A stretch of 64,000 nt of DNA from Ophiura sarsii. Lineage: Eukaryota; Echinodermata; Ophiuroidea; Amphilepidida; Ophiuridae. The notes under the pieces are model-generated. The model was given only the letters and a program-made list of their open reading frames with translations. It ran no database searches and was not told the origin of the DNA. Position numbers and translations under genes: made by a program. The stretch is from assembly GCA_035610835.1 (NCBI GenBank), contig CM069449.1, positions 9,939,855-10,003,854 of the forward strand, given 5' to 3'. Positions 33,299 through 45,769 of this stretch are shown here, in pieces (the stretch's first letter is position 1; each line of letters begins with the position of its first letter).

Positions 33299-34452
33299 TA
33301 TATCTTCTGTTGATGATTTTTATACACAGACATACCCGCCTCCTCTGCATACACTATGTAATGGCCCTCCAACCAAACAACAATATTATTTTCATAACAT
33401 GAGGTAGTTGGGCAACTTAAGTTATTACGTTAGCTGGCATGTAGCTTAAACCTGTTCACAGCGACATGAGACATGACCACGCCCTTGGGCTATGTCGTAT
33501 TCTTACATAAGCGCTGGGATCTGTAAAAAGGTTGAATTCCATGTAGGCAGTAAATGCTCTATAGCTGTGAACATAACTCCATCATTTCCCTGGCCCGTTA
33601 GCTGTTCTATTTCTTTCGTAAGTTATAAAAGAGCTTCCTTCTTATCTGCTTACTTAGCCTCAGTTCACGCGGCATAGTTCAGGCTCTCCCTACATGACCC
33701 AATTGTATCATAATTGACCCTGTGCTTTTTGGGGATCATTACTAGTACCCAGAGTAAATAGAGTCAAACATGCCGCACTATTTCTATGTGCAGACTACTG
33801 AATCGAGCACCCTAGCAATGAGGATATTAAACCAAATCCTCTCTATGGATCCAAAGTGAATAATTTACCTGGGTTTCCTTCCCAGCTCCCATCAATCTAC
33901 ACGGTGCGTTCACTATGATATGAGACACGATAACCTTATAGTTACTCGTGCATTGAGTTTACATTGAAAAAAGGTTATAGCCGTGATTCAGGTTAGCCCG
34001 AATGGACTATAGTATTACTTACATGGCTCATTACTGTTCAGTCAATACTCGATACTAAATACGACGTCTCTAAGTGGCCAATTTCCCTGTTTTTACTATA
34101 TTTTGATAAATCGAGAACCCCATTTTGATGCTTAAAACGTACACCATACATGTGTAGTTTCCAAGCCTTTCAGAGTTAATTAATGAGCCAAAATAAATAA
34201 AAAATCTTGTTTGTTTCCAGTTTCTAGCTAGCCCTACATTATTCTGCAGCGATTGGTGGAGGAGAGACTGTGGTTAAATGGTTGTGTGACAGTAATGGTT
34301 TATACAATGTTATGTACATGTACATGTAATTGAGAAAATATTCTACAATTCTATATGCAAGCTACAGAAGACGTTTTACATCGAAAGGTTAAGAGAGAAT
34401 CCAATAATGTTTTATAAATAAAGAACAATTTGTAATACATTTATACTAAGAC
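33299..34452. other. non-coding stretch
   Basis: Nothing convincing. The words ACCTGGGTTTCCTTCCCAG near 33870 may be a remnant of another SINE. Confidence 0.4.
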
Positions 34453-34456
34453 TTAA

Positions 34457-34855
34457 AAGGACATTAAGTGGTGTTGAAAAGTTTAAATGTTTAAAAATTT
34501 ACTTCAGAATTCAAGATGAACATTAAAAATCGCCATTATTGTTGTTTCTACTAACAAAAAACACAGCAAAACTAGATTAAAACAATATCATCGCTATTTA
34601 TTGAAAAACGCCCTCTATGCATATATGGTTCGCGTTATGTATCACGCGTACTGCACGGGGATACTGTCGGACGTAAAATGCTGGTCCCGCGGGATAAGCA
34701 TTTTTTGAATCGACGTTTTCTTGTACAAAGAGAGCTGATTTTTCTTAATCCTTATAGGTGTAAGTTCATACATATAATACAATTATAAAAATAAACTAAT
34801 CTCAGTTTTTATCATAATTGAGGGCGCTGCCTCCAACACATCTCTTAGTGTCCCT
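34457..34855 (+). mobile_element. TTAA-flanked repeat (AGGGACATTAAG family), copy 2
   Basis: 399 bp, flanked by TTAA at 34453-34456 and 34856-34859. Shares ACTTCAGAATTCAAGATGAA, GACGTAAAATGCTG and GAATCGACGTTTT with copies 1 and 3. Carries an extra ATGTATCACGCGTACTGCAC segment absent from copy 1 but present, altered, in copy 3. Confidence 0.8.
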
Positions 34856-34859
34856 TTAA

Positions 34860-35800
34860 ACAAACTCAAACAAAAATGTGGATGGTTCTATAACAGAAAT
34901 CCACTTGAATATCATAAAATATCTTGACCCAATTATTCTTGTACTAATACACCCAACATGTTTTTATTATTATTGGCGGGTCGTACCTGACTCATTTTAC
35001 GATTTGATGGAACTTCTCCTAAACCAGTATCTTCTATCGGTATAGTAATATCACGCTAGACACCGACTGACCCTCTTATCTGCCAGTACGTTGCTTTAAA
35101 AACACATATAATACCTGTCAAAACAGACGCCTATTTATCCACATTATAGATGCCTTATCGTAATATCAATTACCCCCTTCCGCTGTATTTATTAAAGTTA
35201 AGAGGATGTTGACGTTCTGTTAGATTTTCGAGTTGGAAAAAACGGTTAACCTTTTCGCACATCTTTGTTTTAAGGGTCGCGCAACGAGTCGTCTCGGCGG
35301 CCCCAATGTATTTATATCGGAACAAAGGAAGGAAGAAGAATTTAGAGCGAATTGTAATTGTAATGTGAACGTAAATAGCCCTGATCCGTCTTGAGCTTTT
35401 AGACCTGTCACATATTTTAATTGCATGAATTTCTGAACGATTGTCTTGAATTATCCAAGAGGTTAAAGTAAGGAGTGAGAATATAATGATGATGTTGAAT
35501 TGATGAAGCGTTGCAGTTTGCAGAAGATATTGGGGGTGATGCTATGACCTGTTTGACACAAATCGTGGTACATGCACCATCAGGTACAACTACCAGAAAT
35601 TCCATATTACACTCTGAATACATTTTTCAATTTTTGTTACAATAAAAGCTACATGTACGCCATTTATAGAGCCATTTAGAAACACTATTATGAGATGTTA
35701 CAAATGAAGGGGATTTAAATGAAGGGGATTTAAATAAAAGGTAAGGTACCAATATATTAAAATTTTGATTGTGCAATATTGGTCATCAATTTGTTACATT
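34860..35800. other. non-coding stretch
   Basis: No gene or repeat assigned. A short CpG-richer patch lies near 35270-35310. Confidence 0.4.
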
Positions 35801-35805
35801 AAAGG

Positions 35806-36090
35806 GATAAAAATATGATGGGCATAAGGCTGCTTTCGTGATTTCGTGAATGGCAACCGCAAAAATGACCATTATTAATTAATGTTCATCTTGAATTCTG
35901 AAGCAAATTATATTAAACAACAAATCTTCAACACTACTGTGTATCCCTGGGATACACAGTAGTGTTGAAGATTTGTTGTTTAATATAATTTGCTTCAGAA
36001 TTCAAGATGAACATTAATTAATAATGGTCATTTTTGCGGTTGCCATTCACGAAATCACGAAAGCAGCCTTATGCCCATCATATTTTTATC
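35806..36090. repeat. perfect 142-bp inverted repeat with a one-base centre
   Basis: Positions 35806-35947 and 35949-36090 are exact reverse complements; only 35948 (T) is unpaired. I found no mismatch. The left outer junction reads TTAA-AGGGA, the start of the AGGGACATTAAG family, and the arms contain that family's TTCAGAATTCAAGATGAA phrase, so the sequence is related to it. The right outer side lacks the expected CCTTTAA. Confidence 0.95.
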
Positions 36091-36099
36091 GTGACTGCT

Positions 36100-36334
36100 T
36101 ATAGCTGGGGAGCACAGTCGCCAAAGTGCAAGAGTATGATTTTTAAAGACTGATCGGAACACATGTGACCTTTTACCCTAAATCAAGGTCAGAGGTCAAT
36201 TAAGCATCCATGTTGGCAAGGATGTCCACCTAGGTTGTAATTCTATGAACTTTAAGGAACATTTTGGTATAACTCCCTGTGCCAGCATAGTGGGACCGGA
36301 AACCCCTAAAATGTGCCCGTGCTCCCCAGCTATA
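36100..36334. mobile_element. MITE with TATAGCTGGGGAGCAC ends (235 bp)
   Basis: A perfect 16-bp inverted repeat at 36100-36115 and 36319-36334. No coding. Begins nine bases after the perfect palindrome. TA target is plausible. Confidence 0.75.
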
Positions 36335-36394
36335 TTAGTGTGAAATTATAGAGCCCTTACACCCTAAATGCTAAAAAATATTACTTCTAAGCCA

Positions 36395-36610
36395 AGCACC
36401 TGTGCGGAAGGTTTTCGATGATGTAATCAACCGAGCCTATATAGTGAACGCGGTATACTGCGCGAACGAGTAGCTGAGGGTCGTTGATTAGTGGGTATGT
36501 GCTGAGGGTCCCCTGATCGATTCCCGGCGATTTAGTTGGTGTTTTCTCTTTCAAAATTGTGATTCCGGTTAAAATCCCGGTTAAGGGGATAGGGTAAAGA
36601 TAGAACATGT
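36395..36610 (+). mobile_element. tRNA-derived SINE, copy 2
   Basis: Plus-strand copy: leader GGTTTTCGATGATGTAATCA, then CGGTATACTGCGCGAACG, a box A-like TAGCTGAGGGTCG, box B-like GATCGATTCCC, GGCGATTTAGTTGG, and a tail GGTTAAGGGGATAGGGT. Confidence 0.75.
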
Positions 36611-37774
36611 AGTGAGTGTAGTCCAAGTAAAATGGCTTGGGGTTGATTATGGATATTTGTCCTGAAAATTGGTTTTGCGTAGTTCACACACCATCCCCCA
36701 CACAAACGAGTGGATGCATATATCTTACATACACTTGTTTAACATCTATGGTGGAAGTGGAACACCAATGGGACATTGCTCAGTCCCAAAGAAGATTTTA
36801 AGGATATCCCACAATGCATTGCGGGAGCACCAGTCAACTAAGGCTTTTTCTCATGATGCATTTGTGCAGCTCTTAAGTTTAGAAATAAGAAAAAGGAACA
36901 CTAAGAACTAATTTATTCATTGATGTAAACTAGAATCTAAGATCTATATGATGCCAAGATTTTGTGCACATATGTATGGGAACCTAGATGAATTGGAGAC
37001 CAGATTAAGGGCATTTTTCGAAAACGCAATGCATTGTGGTGGTGTCTTTAAAACCTTCTTTGACTCAGTCCCTTCCTTTTACCTCCTCATTTAAAATATC
37101 CAGTTATGCCACTGTATAAAGCATTCAAAGAAAGCTTTGAAGCAGTCCGTTATATTTTGATATTTGTTGAGAATAAATAACACCAGCGAGAATGTGCTCA
37201 TTTGCATTAATTTGTATAGATATCAGCTCATCGGACCATCTCAGAATTTAAGTCAAACTCATTCAGGTATATACCTAGCCAAGGAAATATGTTTAGAGAT
37301 TTGTATTTTTATGGATGATCTTTGAATATAATCCTGTGTTGACTCCGTCTGGATTGGGAATCCTGTAAGATTAGCTTAGAGCCTACAAAGTACACCCCGA
37401 CCAAGATATTTATGTTCTGTACCTGATTCAGTGACCCACATACTGTATTTGTTAAATTTTAATTTGTTGTAGGTTTCCCGGTTTTAACTTTTCATTCTGT
37501 CAGCCAAAACTGCATTGTAATAAACAATATTCCATTTTTATATTAATAGGATTATGCACTTAACACGCTTAAAAAATAAGGTCATAATATAATAAGACTT
37601 TGGATTCATGTTGTTATTGTTTTGTTTTTAACAAAGACTTTGGAAGAACTACTCAAGCATAATACTCCTACAATCTATGACTTTAGTTTGTAATATTTTG
37701 TAAACAAAAACAATTTTTGTTTACCGTTCAATGCATACCAATCACACCCACAAGACTGAAAGAATGTGTTGAAG
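36611..37774. other. non-coding stretch
   Basis: No gene. Contains the first copy of a 33-bp word (37190-37222) that recurs at 41158-41190. Confidence 0.4.
37190..37222 (+). repeat. 33-bp octamer-containing word, copy 1
   Basis: Includes CTCATTTGCATTAATTTG. ATTTGCAT is the POU/Oct octamer. Exact second copy at 41158-41190. Confidence 0.6.
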
Positions 37775-38045
37775 CAGTGGCTAGCTAGGATTTTTGTCGG
37801 GGGGGGGGGGGGGGCAATATTTCCAAAATGTTTGAAAAAGGGTGCCCCACATTTTTTTGCAGTCAGATCAGAAAACTTAAGGGGGCGGGGGGTTAGGGCA
37901 TGTTTTACACAAATCACGTTTGAAAAATGGTCCTTGTATAGTCAAATTGCTGATACACACTACATCCGGAGAATGGGGCGGGGGCACTAATAGGGCCACG
38001 GGGCGGGGCTCAAAGGGCTTTTTTCTGCAGATAGCTACGCCACTG
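37775..38045. mobile_element. hAT-type element, CAGTGGCTAGCTAG ends (271 bp)
   Basis: Left CAGTGGCTAGCTAG, right TAGCTACGCCACTG; flanks TGTTGAAG (37767-37774) and TGTTGACG (38046-38053) form an 8-bp duplication with one change. Holds a G-run near 37800 and GGGGCGGGG words. Same family as 10235-10582. Confidence 0.85.
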
Positions 38046-38178
38046 TGTTGACGTTGCTACTGTAGTGGCTGGTGAAGGTGATCCTATTCCATAACAAGGT
38101 GTTATTTTCATCACATATCTAGCCATACATACCTGGTGTACAGGTTGGTATGCTAGCTTAGCACTGTCCATGCGGCTA

Positions 38179-38386
38179 TAAGTTTTGCCATATACAATTT
38201 TTCAGAAACTTTTCCCAATTTTCAAAGTCTATATCAAGGATTACTGAGGCATGTTTATACTTATTTCAATGCATATCTCATGGTGATTCCAAATATGGTA
38301 ACAACATTCAATAATTTTGGCATTTTTGAAACACTTTGTGACATTTTGGAATGTTGTCTACAGTCGCCTGCCGCGTGGAAGCATTA
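38179..38386 (+). mobile_element. TTAA-type MITE (CCACGCGGC family), copy 2
   Basis: Starts CCATGCGGCTATAAG, ends CCTGCCGCGTGGAAGC before ATTAA. Interior phrases TTCAATAATTTTGGCATTTT and TTTTGAAACACTTTGTGA match the other copies. Confidence 0.75.
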
Positions 38387-38399
38387 AAGAGAGAGAGTA

Positions 38400-39220
38400 T
38401 GAGTAGCACAGTTCATACTTTACAGTTTGTATCAGAATGAATGCCCCGCCTTTATTGAAAGGATAAATTCGCCATAAATTAGTTAGGAAAAACCTTGCAT
38501 TTGCGCATTGGTCATAGTTTTCTCAATGTGCTCCTGTATTCTTTAGCAAAATGTTTGAAATTTTTCTATGTTTATTAGATATCACATTTGCAAATGTACA
38601 AAGCCTTCAGAACACTAGCGTCAAATTTTCCCACGTGTCACACATGAAAAACTTATGTACAATTATGAACTGTTCAAGCAAAACAATTCTTTCATATGTC
38701 ATGTTCTTTAAACAATGTGTGGATTCAATTTGCAAATTATAGTGTACTTGGTAACCAAAAGATTTTGTATAACATGTACGGTACGTTGTAAAGCTTGAGT
38801 AGCAAATGAATGACCGATGACCGATGAAGTCTTTATAGCGCTTAGGAGCTTTAAGTGCTTTTGTACAATTATTGCGATCAACACAATCAATTAATCACCG
38901 AGCTGCAATTTGCCTTGGAGAAACTTGGTTGGCTCTCTCAATAGCATCCAGTGATTCAGGTTAAAACCAAAGACATAGCCATTATTAAAGGGCAATAAGT
39001 TTGGCCAAATAATGGAGGTTGTTTGAAAGGGCACTACTTTGCGGCTTTTGTACACATGCCATTGTACATACAGAGAACCATCCATCCAGAATGGGACAGC
39101 GGTTTACAAATAAACCGCGACATCAACAACGCACCGTTGGTGACCTCATATACGGGCAGTCAGTGGAAAATTGGTCGAACGATAACATTGAGATGAATGG
39201 ATATACTCACATTTTGTTAC
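38400..39220. other. non-coding stretch
   Basis: No gene supported. Confidence 0.4.
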
Positions 39221-39457
39221 CGAAACTCTTGCACTTTGGCTGCTCTATAGTGCATTCTGCAAAACGTTTGCACTTTGCGACTGTATAGTCCGTTCAGCGA
39301 AACTCTTTTGCACTTTGGCGACAGTATAGTGCGTTCAGCGAAACTCTTGCACTTTGGCGGCTGTATAGTCCGTTCAGCAAAACTCTTTTGCAATTTGGCG
39401 ACTGTATAGTGCGTTCAGCAAAACTCTTGCACTTTGGCGGCTGTATAGTGTGTTCAG
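39221..39457 (+). repeat. ~41-bp minisatellite, about six units
   Basis: Units read AAACTCTTGCACTTTGGCG then GCTGTATAGTGCGTTCAGC. There is an alternating pattern of CTCTTG and CTCTTTTG, and of GGCTG and GACTG, so the array may have grown in pairs. The minus-strand open frame over it is translated repeat. Confidence 0.9.
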
Positions 39458-39567
39458 TACAAAACAACCAAGTCTTGGGAGGTGGTGTAAAAGGAATACA
39501 AAAAAATGGTGCAGCAAAGGAATTTATGTAGGAAATACCCCTGGACCTAATTTTCAAATGTCATCAT

Positions 39568-39569
<2 letters not shown>

Positions 39570-39604
<35 letters not shown>

Positions 39605-39608
39605 GGGG
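39570..39608. repeat. 34-base G homopolymer
   Basis: 34 G, one A, four G. Length is uncertain because such runs are hard to sequence. Confidence 0.9.
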
Positions 39609-40816
39609 ATATAGGATTATATGTTTTGTATTAGAAGTGATGAGTATGTTATTTTACATTGGAACTCCTTGAGTTTGTGGAATTGAATTATTGCACCTCA
39701 TTTCTGTGAACCATAAATTTTGTTATAATATAAAGCAGTTTACCAACCCATGGTGTTTGGTACTTTACAAGGAAACATTAGAAGTTCTGGTGGATGTTAG
39801 AAATTGCTCTCAGAACAACTATAAAAATGTTATGAGTTAAGTTAACAAACATGATTCATGGTCATGTATTTGTATAAAGTTGTTACGCAAAGTGAAGAAA
39901 TGCATTAATGATAAATGACATGATCACTGAATTGATATTTTTACTGATTTGATTATTCTGAAACTTGACGATTCCATATCCCATCGTAGTTCTTTACAGC
40001 ACAGATATAGAGGATGTCGGTAGCTAATTGATGGGGCTTTTAGTATAAATGACAATCTTGTTATTCATAAATACAGAAATATGCAGTGCTTTATTAATGG
40101 AAAAATATGGAAATGTATCAGCTGTTATAAGCTTTCTTCCAAATTATGTTATTTTGCAACTTGATAATCCAACTAATGCTTAAATTTGTACATATAGTAA
40201 ATCGGGGGTAACAATCTATGATTCCCATCGAAAGCTTTTAAAATAAGTGGATAGTTCTGTATGGTTAAGTGCAAAAACGGTGATTTTTGACGCACAATGT
40301 GCATGATAGTAATAATGACTTTGAAAAAATATGCCTGTGAATTTGATATATTTTTCTTTATAAATTGAATTATATTGAAACTTGACAGTGTGATGATGCA
40401 GTGCATGGCTCACAGACAAAATGCGTCACTTATAATCCACGATGAGCGTTCACGGATAATGCGCGTGTATGAATCGCCATACTTAGGCAGCCGGTAGATG
40501 GATGGATGGATACTTTATAACAATTTTTGGTCAATTTGGATTGTGTTTGTAAATTGAATTTGCGCGTAATATGAACTGTTACTGTTAGGTGCCATTTGGA
40601 TGGGCATCTAGTTTGTATGCATGATGAATACGAGGGAATAACACACGCGATAGCTGCCCTGAGTGAGTTGAGTGATGCAGTATCTAGTCCATTGCCAATA
40701 ATGTCAAGGGATGCCTGCGTCATTCTATAGAAAGTGGACACTTTTTGTGATAAATGTCTTACTTTTTTAACCCAAAATGGGACCCTCCAGTGTTTTATTA
40801 TATCTTGCAAGTAGGT
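39609..40816. other. non-coding stretch
   Basis: AT-rich; no gene or repeat recognised. Confidence 0.4.
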
Positions 40817-40850
<34 letters not shown>

Positions 40851-40864
40851 GTGGGGGGGGGGGG
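40817..40864. repeat. long G-run (33 G then interrupted G)
   Basis: G homopolymer followed by AGTGGGGGG. The adjacent minus-strand frame rich in proline is an artefact of this run. Confidence 0.9.
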
Positions 40865-43010
40865 AGAGAGTGTAAAACCACTTTGGAGCAAACAAGAATT
40901 TAATTTCGCTCATGAAATAGGGCGCTTGGCCGCAAAGTGTGAACAAATTTTGGATTTGGGGGATGGGGGATTGTAGGTCTGTGATAGATTACATGGTGTA
41001 TTTCTTGTGTTTTCCTCACTATTTCTATAACAGTGATTCCAAAAGTAACTCTATCAAAGTAACAAACATATATTCTTTCCATTTCCCTAATTTACAGGTA
41101 CATGCATTTGGCTTAAAAAAACAACTTATATTTCATACATTGCATTGAAACTAGTAGGAATGTGCTCATTTGCATTAATTTGTATAGATAAATTGAACAA
41201 TGAATAGAAGCAAATTGACTGTTGAAGTTAAAAAACATCAGCTAAGTGCTGGTGTGTATAACTGGACTTATTTTCTCAATCTACAGAAATAGAAATGGTG
41301 TATAATGTACAGACAACCTTGGCCGAGACATTATTGATGGGTTTTCGATAGTTGTGTCTAATGTCCCATAAATTTCATTGTATACGAAATTCGCAGGTAA
41401 CTAAATTTCCTCCCCATCTCCATTTTCACTACAAAATTTGCACACAGCAGCTTTTATTGTTCTGACCTAACCGCACTCAAAGTGACAAAATGTTATGGTA
41501 ATCATGAGTGGCTGCTGTTTAATTTATTGCAAATAGACAGCGAAAATATCCGAGGGAATGAATGAATACAGCAGCACCCGTACAATTTTACATAAAGTTG
41601 TTAGGTTGAAGATGAACGGAGCCATCCATCTACAAGCACGGGTGAACCTATACACTGTATAATGCAAGGACATGGCAAATGACGACGCGCGTACGACATT
41701 TAAGTTTGCGCAGCTGAAGGGGGTCTGGGTGAAGGTAAAGGTAAAGGTGGTAATAGAACAGTAAAATGAACTCGGGGTAACTCGTCTAGTCGTACATGAG
41801 TCACGGTGAAGTCCCCGGCTGAAATTCTTCCAGCACTCCAGGGCTTTCTGCTGCTGTTGGCTATGCTAAATACAACCGTCTGACTGGCTGGTCACCCTGA
41901 TTCAACACACCGATCAATATAAAGCATAGGTTTGTTGGACCGAGGATACTGAGTTTGCCTTGGCTATTTCAAGAACCGCTGGACCAAGACTATGCATGTT
42001 TGGACTCGTTGGAATGCAATTTGCAAACTGACACCAAATATAGTCGTGTAAATTAACATTTCAGGAATTTTTGACGATTTTGTAAAAATATTTATCCAGT
42101 GGCACGTGCCGTATATAGTGTGCAGAGAGTTAAGTTTTTTAAGTTTGCCTGCTAGTGTCATTAAACAGGTGGACGTTGAACCTGTGTAGGCTTGTAGGGA
42201 ACGATACGAAATCAATACCAATGGATGAAAACCGAGTCCGATGGTGATATCAGCCGGTTTCAACCGTTTCTTGGTCGTTCCCGTAAAATTAGTTGTGTTG
42301 TAAGGGTCATTTGCGACACTTAAAAATGCGTTGTTATTGATTTCTGGACAGGTTTACGGAGATATGATTAATACATGAGTCTCTGGGGGCTCGGTGAGTG
42401 AGAGTTAAGGTGTAGATTTTCAGTTTTTAAGCGATTCTTGGCAGTTTGGGTGAAAATCTGTTAAAAAGTGAGAGTCTCTGTGGACAAATGGCCGGGACGT
42501 ACGGTTATAGCAATAAATACCGTTGTTGGATGTTTAATTAAAGATATCCAGCGGACGTTTTCTATTATTCAAAGATAACAGAAACATTGTTTAATCCGAG
42601 AATAATACTGGTGAAATTGTATCTATAATTGAAGAATTTCAATCGATTAATTTGAAGAAAAAAAATGCCTTTTAACCATTTGGTTTCTCTCGGGCTATAT
42701 AGACATGTAGCTAATTATAAAGGAACATCAGCCTTACGATTGGGCTTCAGGTTTTAATAATTGCAGCTTTGAGGAACGATGAGAGAAGATTTCAAGGACT
42801 ATACCGGACGATTATTAGACGTGAATGGCTTTACAGACGTTACCTCGTGGTCATAGTTTATATTACTGTGATATAATGACGATAACAGTTGAATATTTGA
42901 TTAAATATGGTATTGCACAAAGGGGATTGTTTTTGCATTTTCCAGCCATCATAAAGGATTGCATAAAACATGAGAATATGTCCCTTGGTGGTGTGATAAG
43001 TTTTAAAAAA
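40865..43010. other. non-coding stretch, moderately GC-rich in the middle
   Basis: 41590-42480 is less AT-rich, but I cannot define an exon. A 26-codon frame starts at 42779 (ATG GAACG context) and ends at a TAG without a donor. The second 33-bp octamer word is at 41158-41190. Confidence 0.4.
41158..41190 (+). repeat. 33-bp octamer-containing word, copy 2
   Basis: Exact match to 37190-37222. Flanking sequence differs apart from a few bases. Confidence 0.6.
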
Positions 43011-43296
43011 ATCATTTGTCTCAAAGCTCCCGCGCGCATCAGTGTATTGATGCGCATTAGAAAAACAAAAATCTAAAAAATCTCTTTTTTTTAATCTTTT
43101 TTTTATTCATTTAAAAAAATATTTTAAAAATCTCAAAATGTCACAGATTTTTCAGATTTTCATTGATCACATCATTTTAAATACAAAAGGTCACTTTTAC
43201 AAGGATTTCAATATTCTATATTTAAAAAGAAAAACCTTAAAAAAAACGCATTCCGCATTAGGTTTTGAAAAACTGAAGAGCTTTGAGACAAAAGAT
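43011..43296. mobile_element. TTTGTCTCAAAGC inverted-repeat element
   Basis: ATCATTTGTCTCAAAGCTC is inverted as GAGCTTTGAGACAAAAGAT. Subterminal TTTGTCTC links it to the GGCCAAA family next door, but the GGCC ends are not seen. Also contains a CGCGCATCAGTGTATTGATGCGC hairpin. Confidence 0.55.
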
Positions 43297-43313
43297 TTGT
43301 TTAATATAGCCTA

Positions 43314-43831
43314 AGGCAAAAAAAAGAAAGAAGAAGTTTGTCTCAAAATGGACATGTTGGAGGCAAGACTCAAATTTGAGTTACATGTATTAGCTGAAAG
43401 AGCACATTCTAAGCTTTAAAATGATGCCTTGTTGAAAGAAATCAGACTTTGGAATCACAAGATATAATTTCAAGAACCAAATTTCTTACTATTATTTTCT
43501 TTATATTTATTGGCCTTTATTTCAAAACTGTGTTTGCCGACAACATGTCCTTTTTGGTGCGACTGGTCACAATTATTTTCATTTCAACACATTTTCATTC
43601 ACCATTTCAACAAATCACATTTTGTTGAACTATATGTGGCAATTTTACTCTTGTAAGCAAGAAAATGAAGCTGACATGGTATTTCACAATGTGAAATTAA
43701 AATTTGATGAAGAAGCATCATTTCAAGAAAAAAGTTCAAGAAAAAAATGGCGAAAAAAGCAATGTGCTGAAATGCAAATTTTAAATGCTACACACACGGT
43801 TTTCTGAGACAAAATTTTATTTATTTGGCCT
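43314..43831. mobile_element. Harbinger-like MITE (GGCCAAA/TTTGTCTC family), copy 2
   Basis: TAA precedes GGCAAAAAAAAGAAAG, and AAGTTTGTCTC follows; the right end TCTGAGACAAAATTTTATTT runs to GGCC then TAA. A 3-bp TAA duplication is the PIF/Harbinger hallmark. About 518 bp, no transposase. Confidence 0.7.
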
Positions 43832-45769
43832 AATTTGTGAAAAATTAATTAGCTTGAAAAATTGTTTGTAATGTTCACATGGCATCTGGTTTGACAACAA
43901 TTTATATTGTCATCTTTGTCTTGAGGATTTTATGATCATTTGAAAAGCAACGCTGACTTGCGCCCGGTCTAAATTGCAAAATATTTGCACTGTTTCGATT
44001 AATTTGACGGCAGAAAGTTGCAATTTTTCCTGTGGAGATTTATATTGATTGGTAATGACTCATTACTACAGGCAGGGCATTGAACAGTGTTGCAATAACA
44101 GCGATCTTATCTAGCTAGCTTGCAGCCCAAATGATCACTCTAGAACCAAGGGGTATGTGGGGACTATTGGACGTGCAGAATAAGACGTCTTGAGTTTGGA
44201 GAATGCGAAATTGCCCTAAAACAACGGACTTTGAATGAGAAACGTGCTAAATTTTTGAAAAATAGGAGTGGTTTGGTGACAGACAGTGGTTAAATTTCTA
44301 AAACATATTAGGTCTTTCAGTGACATTTTGATGAGAGGAAAGCCTAAAAAAACTGGAGCGGCGATTGTAAAGGCCACGAAACAGGCCCGACTGACTCTTT
44401 TTTTAAAATATAGTGGAGTTTGGACCACACTAGCATTTTTTACCTGCTTTGAAATGATGGAACAATATAAATATTGAAATCTGCCGACATGCGACTCATT
44501 TCACTTGATCACATAACAAAATGTAATTTTATAAGCATGTAGGTCAATACGACATTTAAACTGACCTAAATATAGATTTTCAAGGAAGTGAAAAAGGTGA
44601 CCCAAAACTAGTTAGGCCTATTAAGAGATTTTGTTTAAAATAAATACACCCCTCAGCAAGGATTTGTATGATGCTTATTTTCATTTTAAAGCTTTCTTCA
44701 CAGTGGTTCAGTGAGTGGTGTAAGCTACATAAGTAACTCTGCCGGTTGAGAAAGATGAACTAATTCTTCAAAATGTGCAATTTTGATACACTAAGATTAA
44801 GCACTATTTCAACGATATTTTCCAGGGATACTTTGGTCTATATCAGGGAGTCCTATATTTGACATAAAAAGTCAAGAATTTATTCTTTTAGGAAAATGAA
44901 AATGAAAATAAATGGTAATAATTTTATTTTAAATCAGAGAAAGTGTATGATTAATTACTGTAATAATAATGAAGTTTGGGGTTGCACCGTGTGTCTTTTT
45001 GAAAATCATTTGGGCTACTTTTCACTACTTCTGGCAACATGTTACAGGCAACACTTGCTTTCTAGAAATATACCTGCAGTGAATTATAAAGTCCAGCAGG
45101 CTAGAGGACAAAGCTTTGGCGGAATGTTGCGTAAAGTGTGGTGGGTCAAATTAATTACCAACGGTCAAGATGGAATTATTAATTTGGCTGTTAAGCCAAT
45201 CACTTTAATTTGACATCAAAGTACGAAGTATTACTTAAAAGCCCTTATTTTACTTAAGGTTATACAGTTTGTGATTCAAAAAATGAAACTCCTCAATGTT
45301 TTGCAACCCATAGAATGAGTATGAAACAGTATAATATCAACAGAGTTACAGTGTAGCAAAGTGGTTAGTTCCAGTGGCATACACATTACAATTGCAAGGG
45401 CCCTCCCTTATCTTATGCAAGAATTGGCCCTTGACATATTTTGAACATTTCAAATTGCATGATTTTTGATTTTGTGTCAACAATTATGATAGAAATGGTT
45501 CCACAAGACCCTGTATTATGTGTCCAAAATAAATGTGAGCTCAGTGTAAAACCAGGTGTGTTTGATGGTATGTAGCTTAGCTGTATGTGTACATACTGTA
45601 GTGCCCAGGTAACATTTGAAAGTGCAGAGTACACACATACACACCCCACACCCCCACACAGTAGTTCTGAAACCAGAACTCACAGTCATATCCCATAACC
45701 TGAACTGGGCTGAACTTTGACTACCAAATTACCTTTTGCTACCTAAATCCAGTGATCTCTAACCCTAAC
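43832..45769. other. non-coding stretch
   Basis: Open frames up to 105 codons (44896-45213) lack any recognisable motif or splice context. No repeat assigned. Confidence 0.4.

Noticed and set aside
40430..40891. 153-codon proline-rich minus frame
   Set aside because: The proline run is the translated G homopolymer at 40817; nothing else supports a gene.
42779..42859. 26-codon frame as a first exon
   Set aside because: Reasonable upstream context but ends in TAG with no splice donor.
44896..45213. 105-codon plus frame
   Set aside because: No domain, signal, splice context or compositional shift; length is possible by chance in this much sequence.
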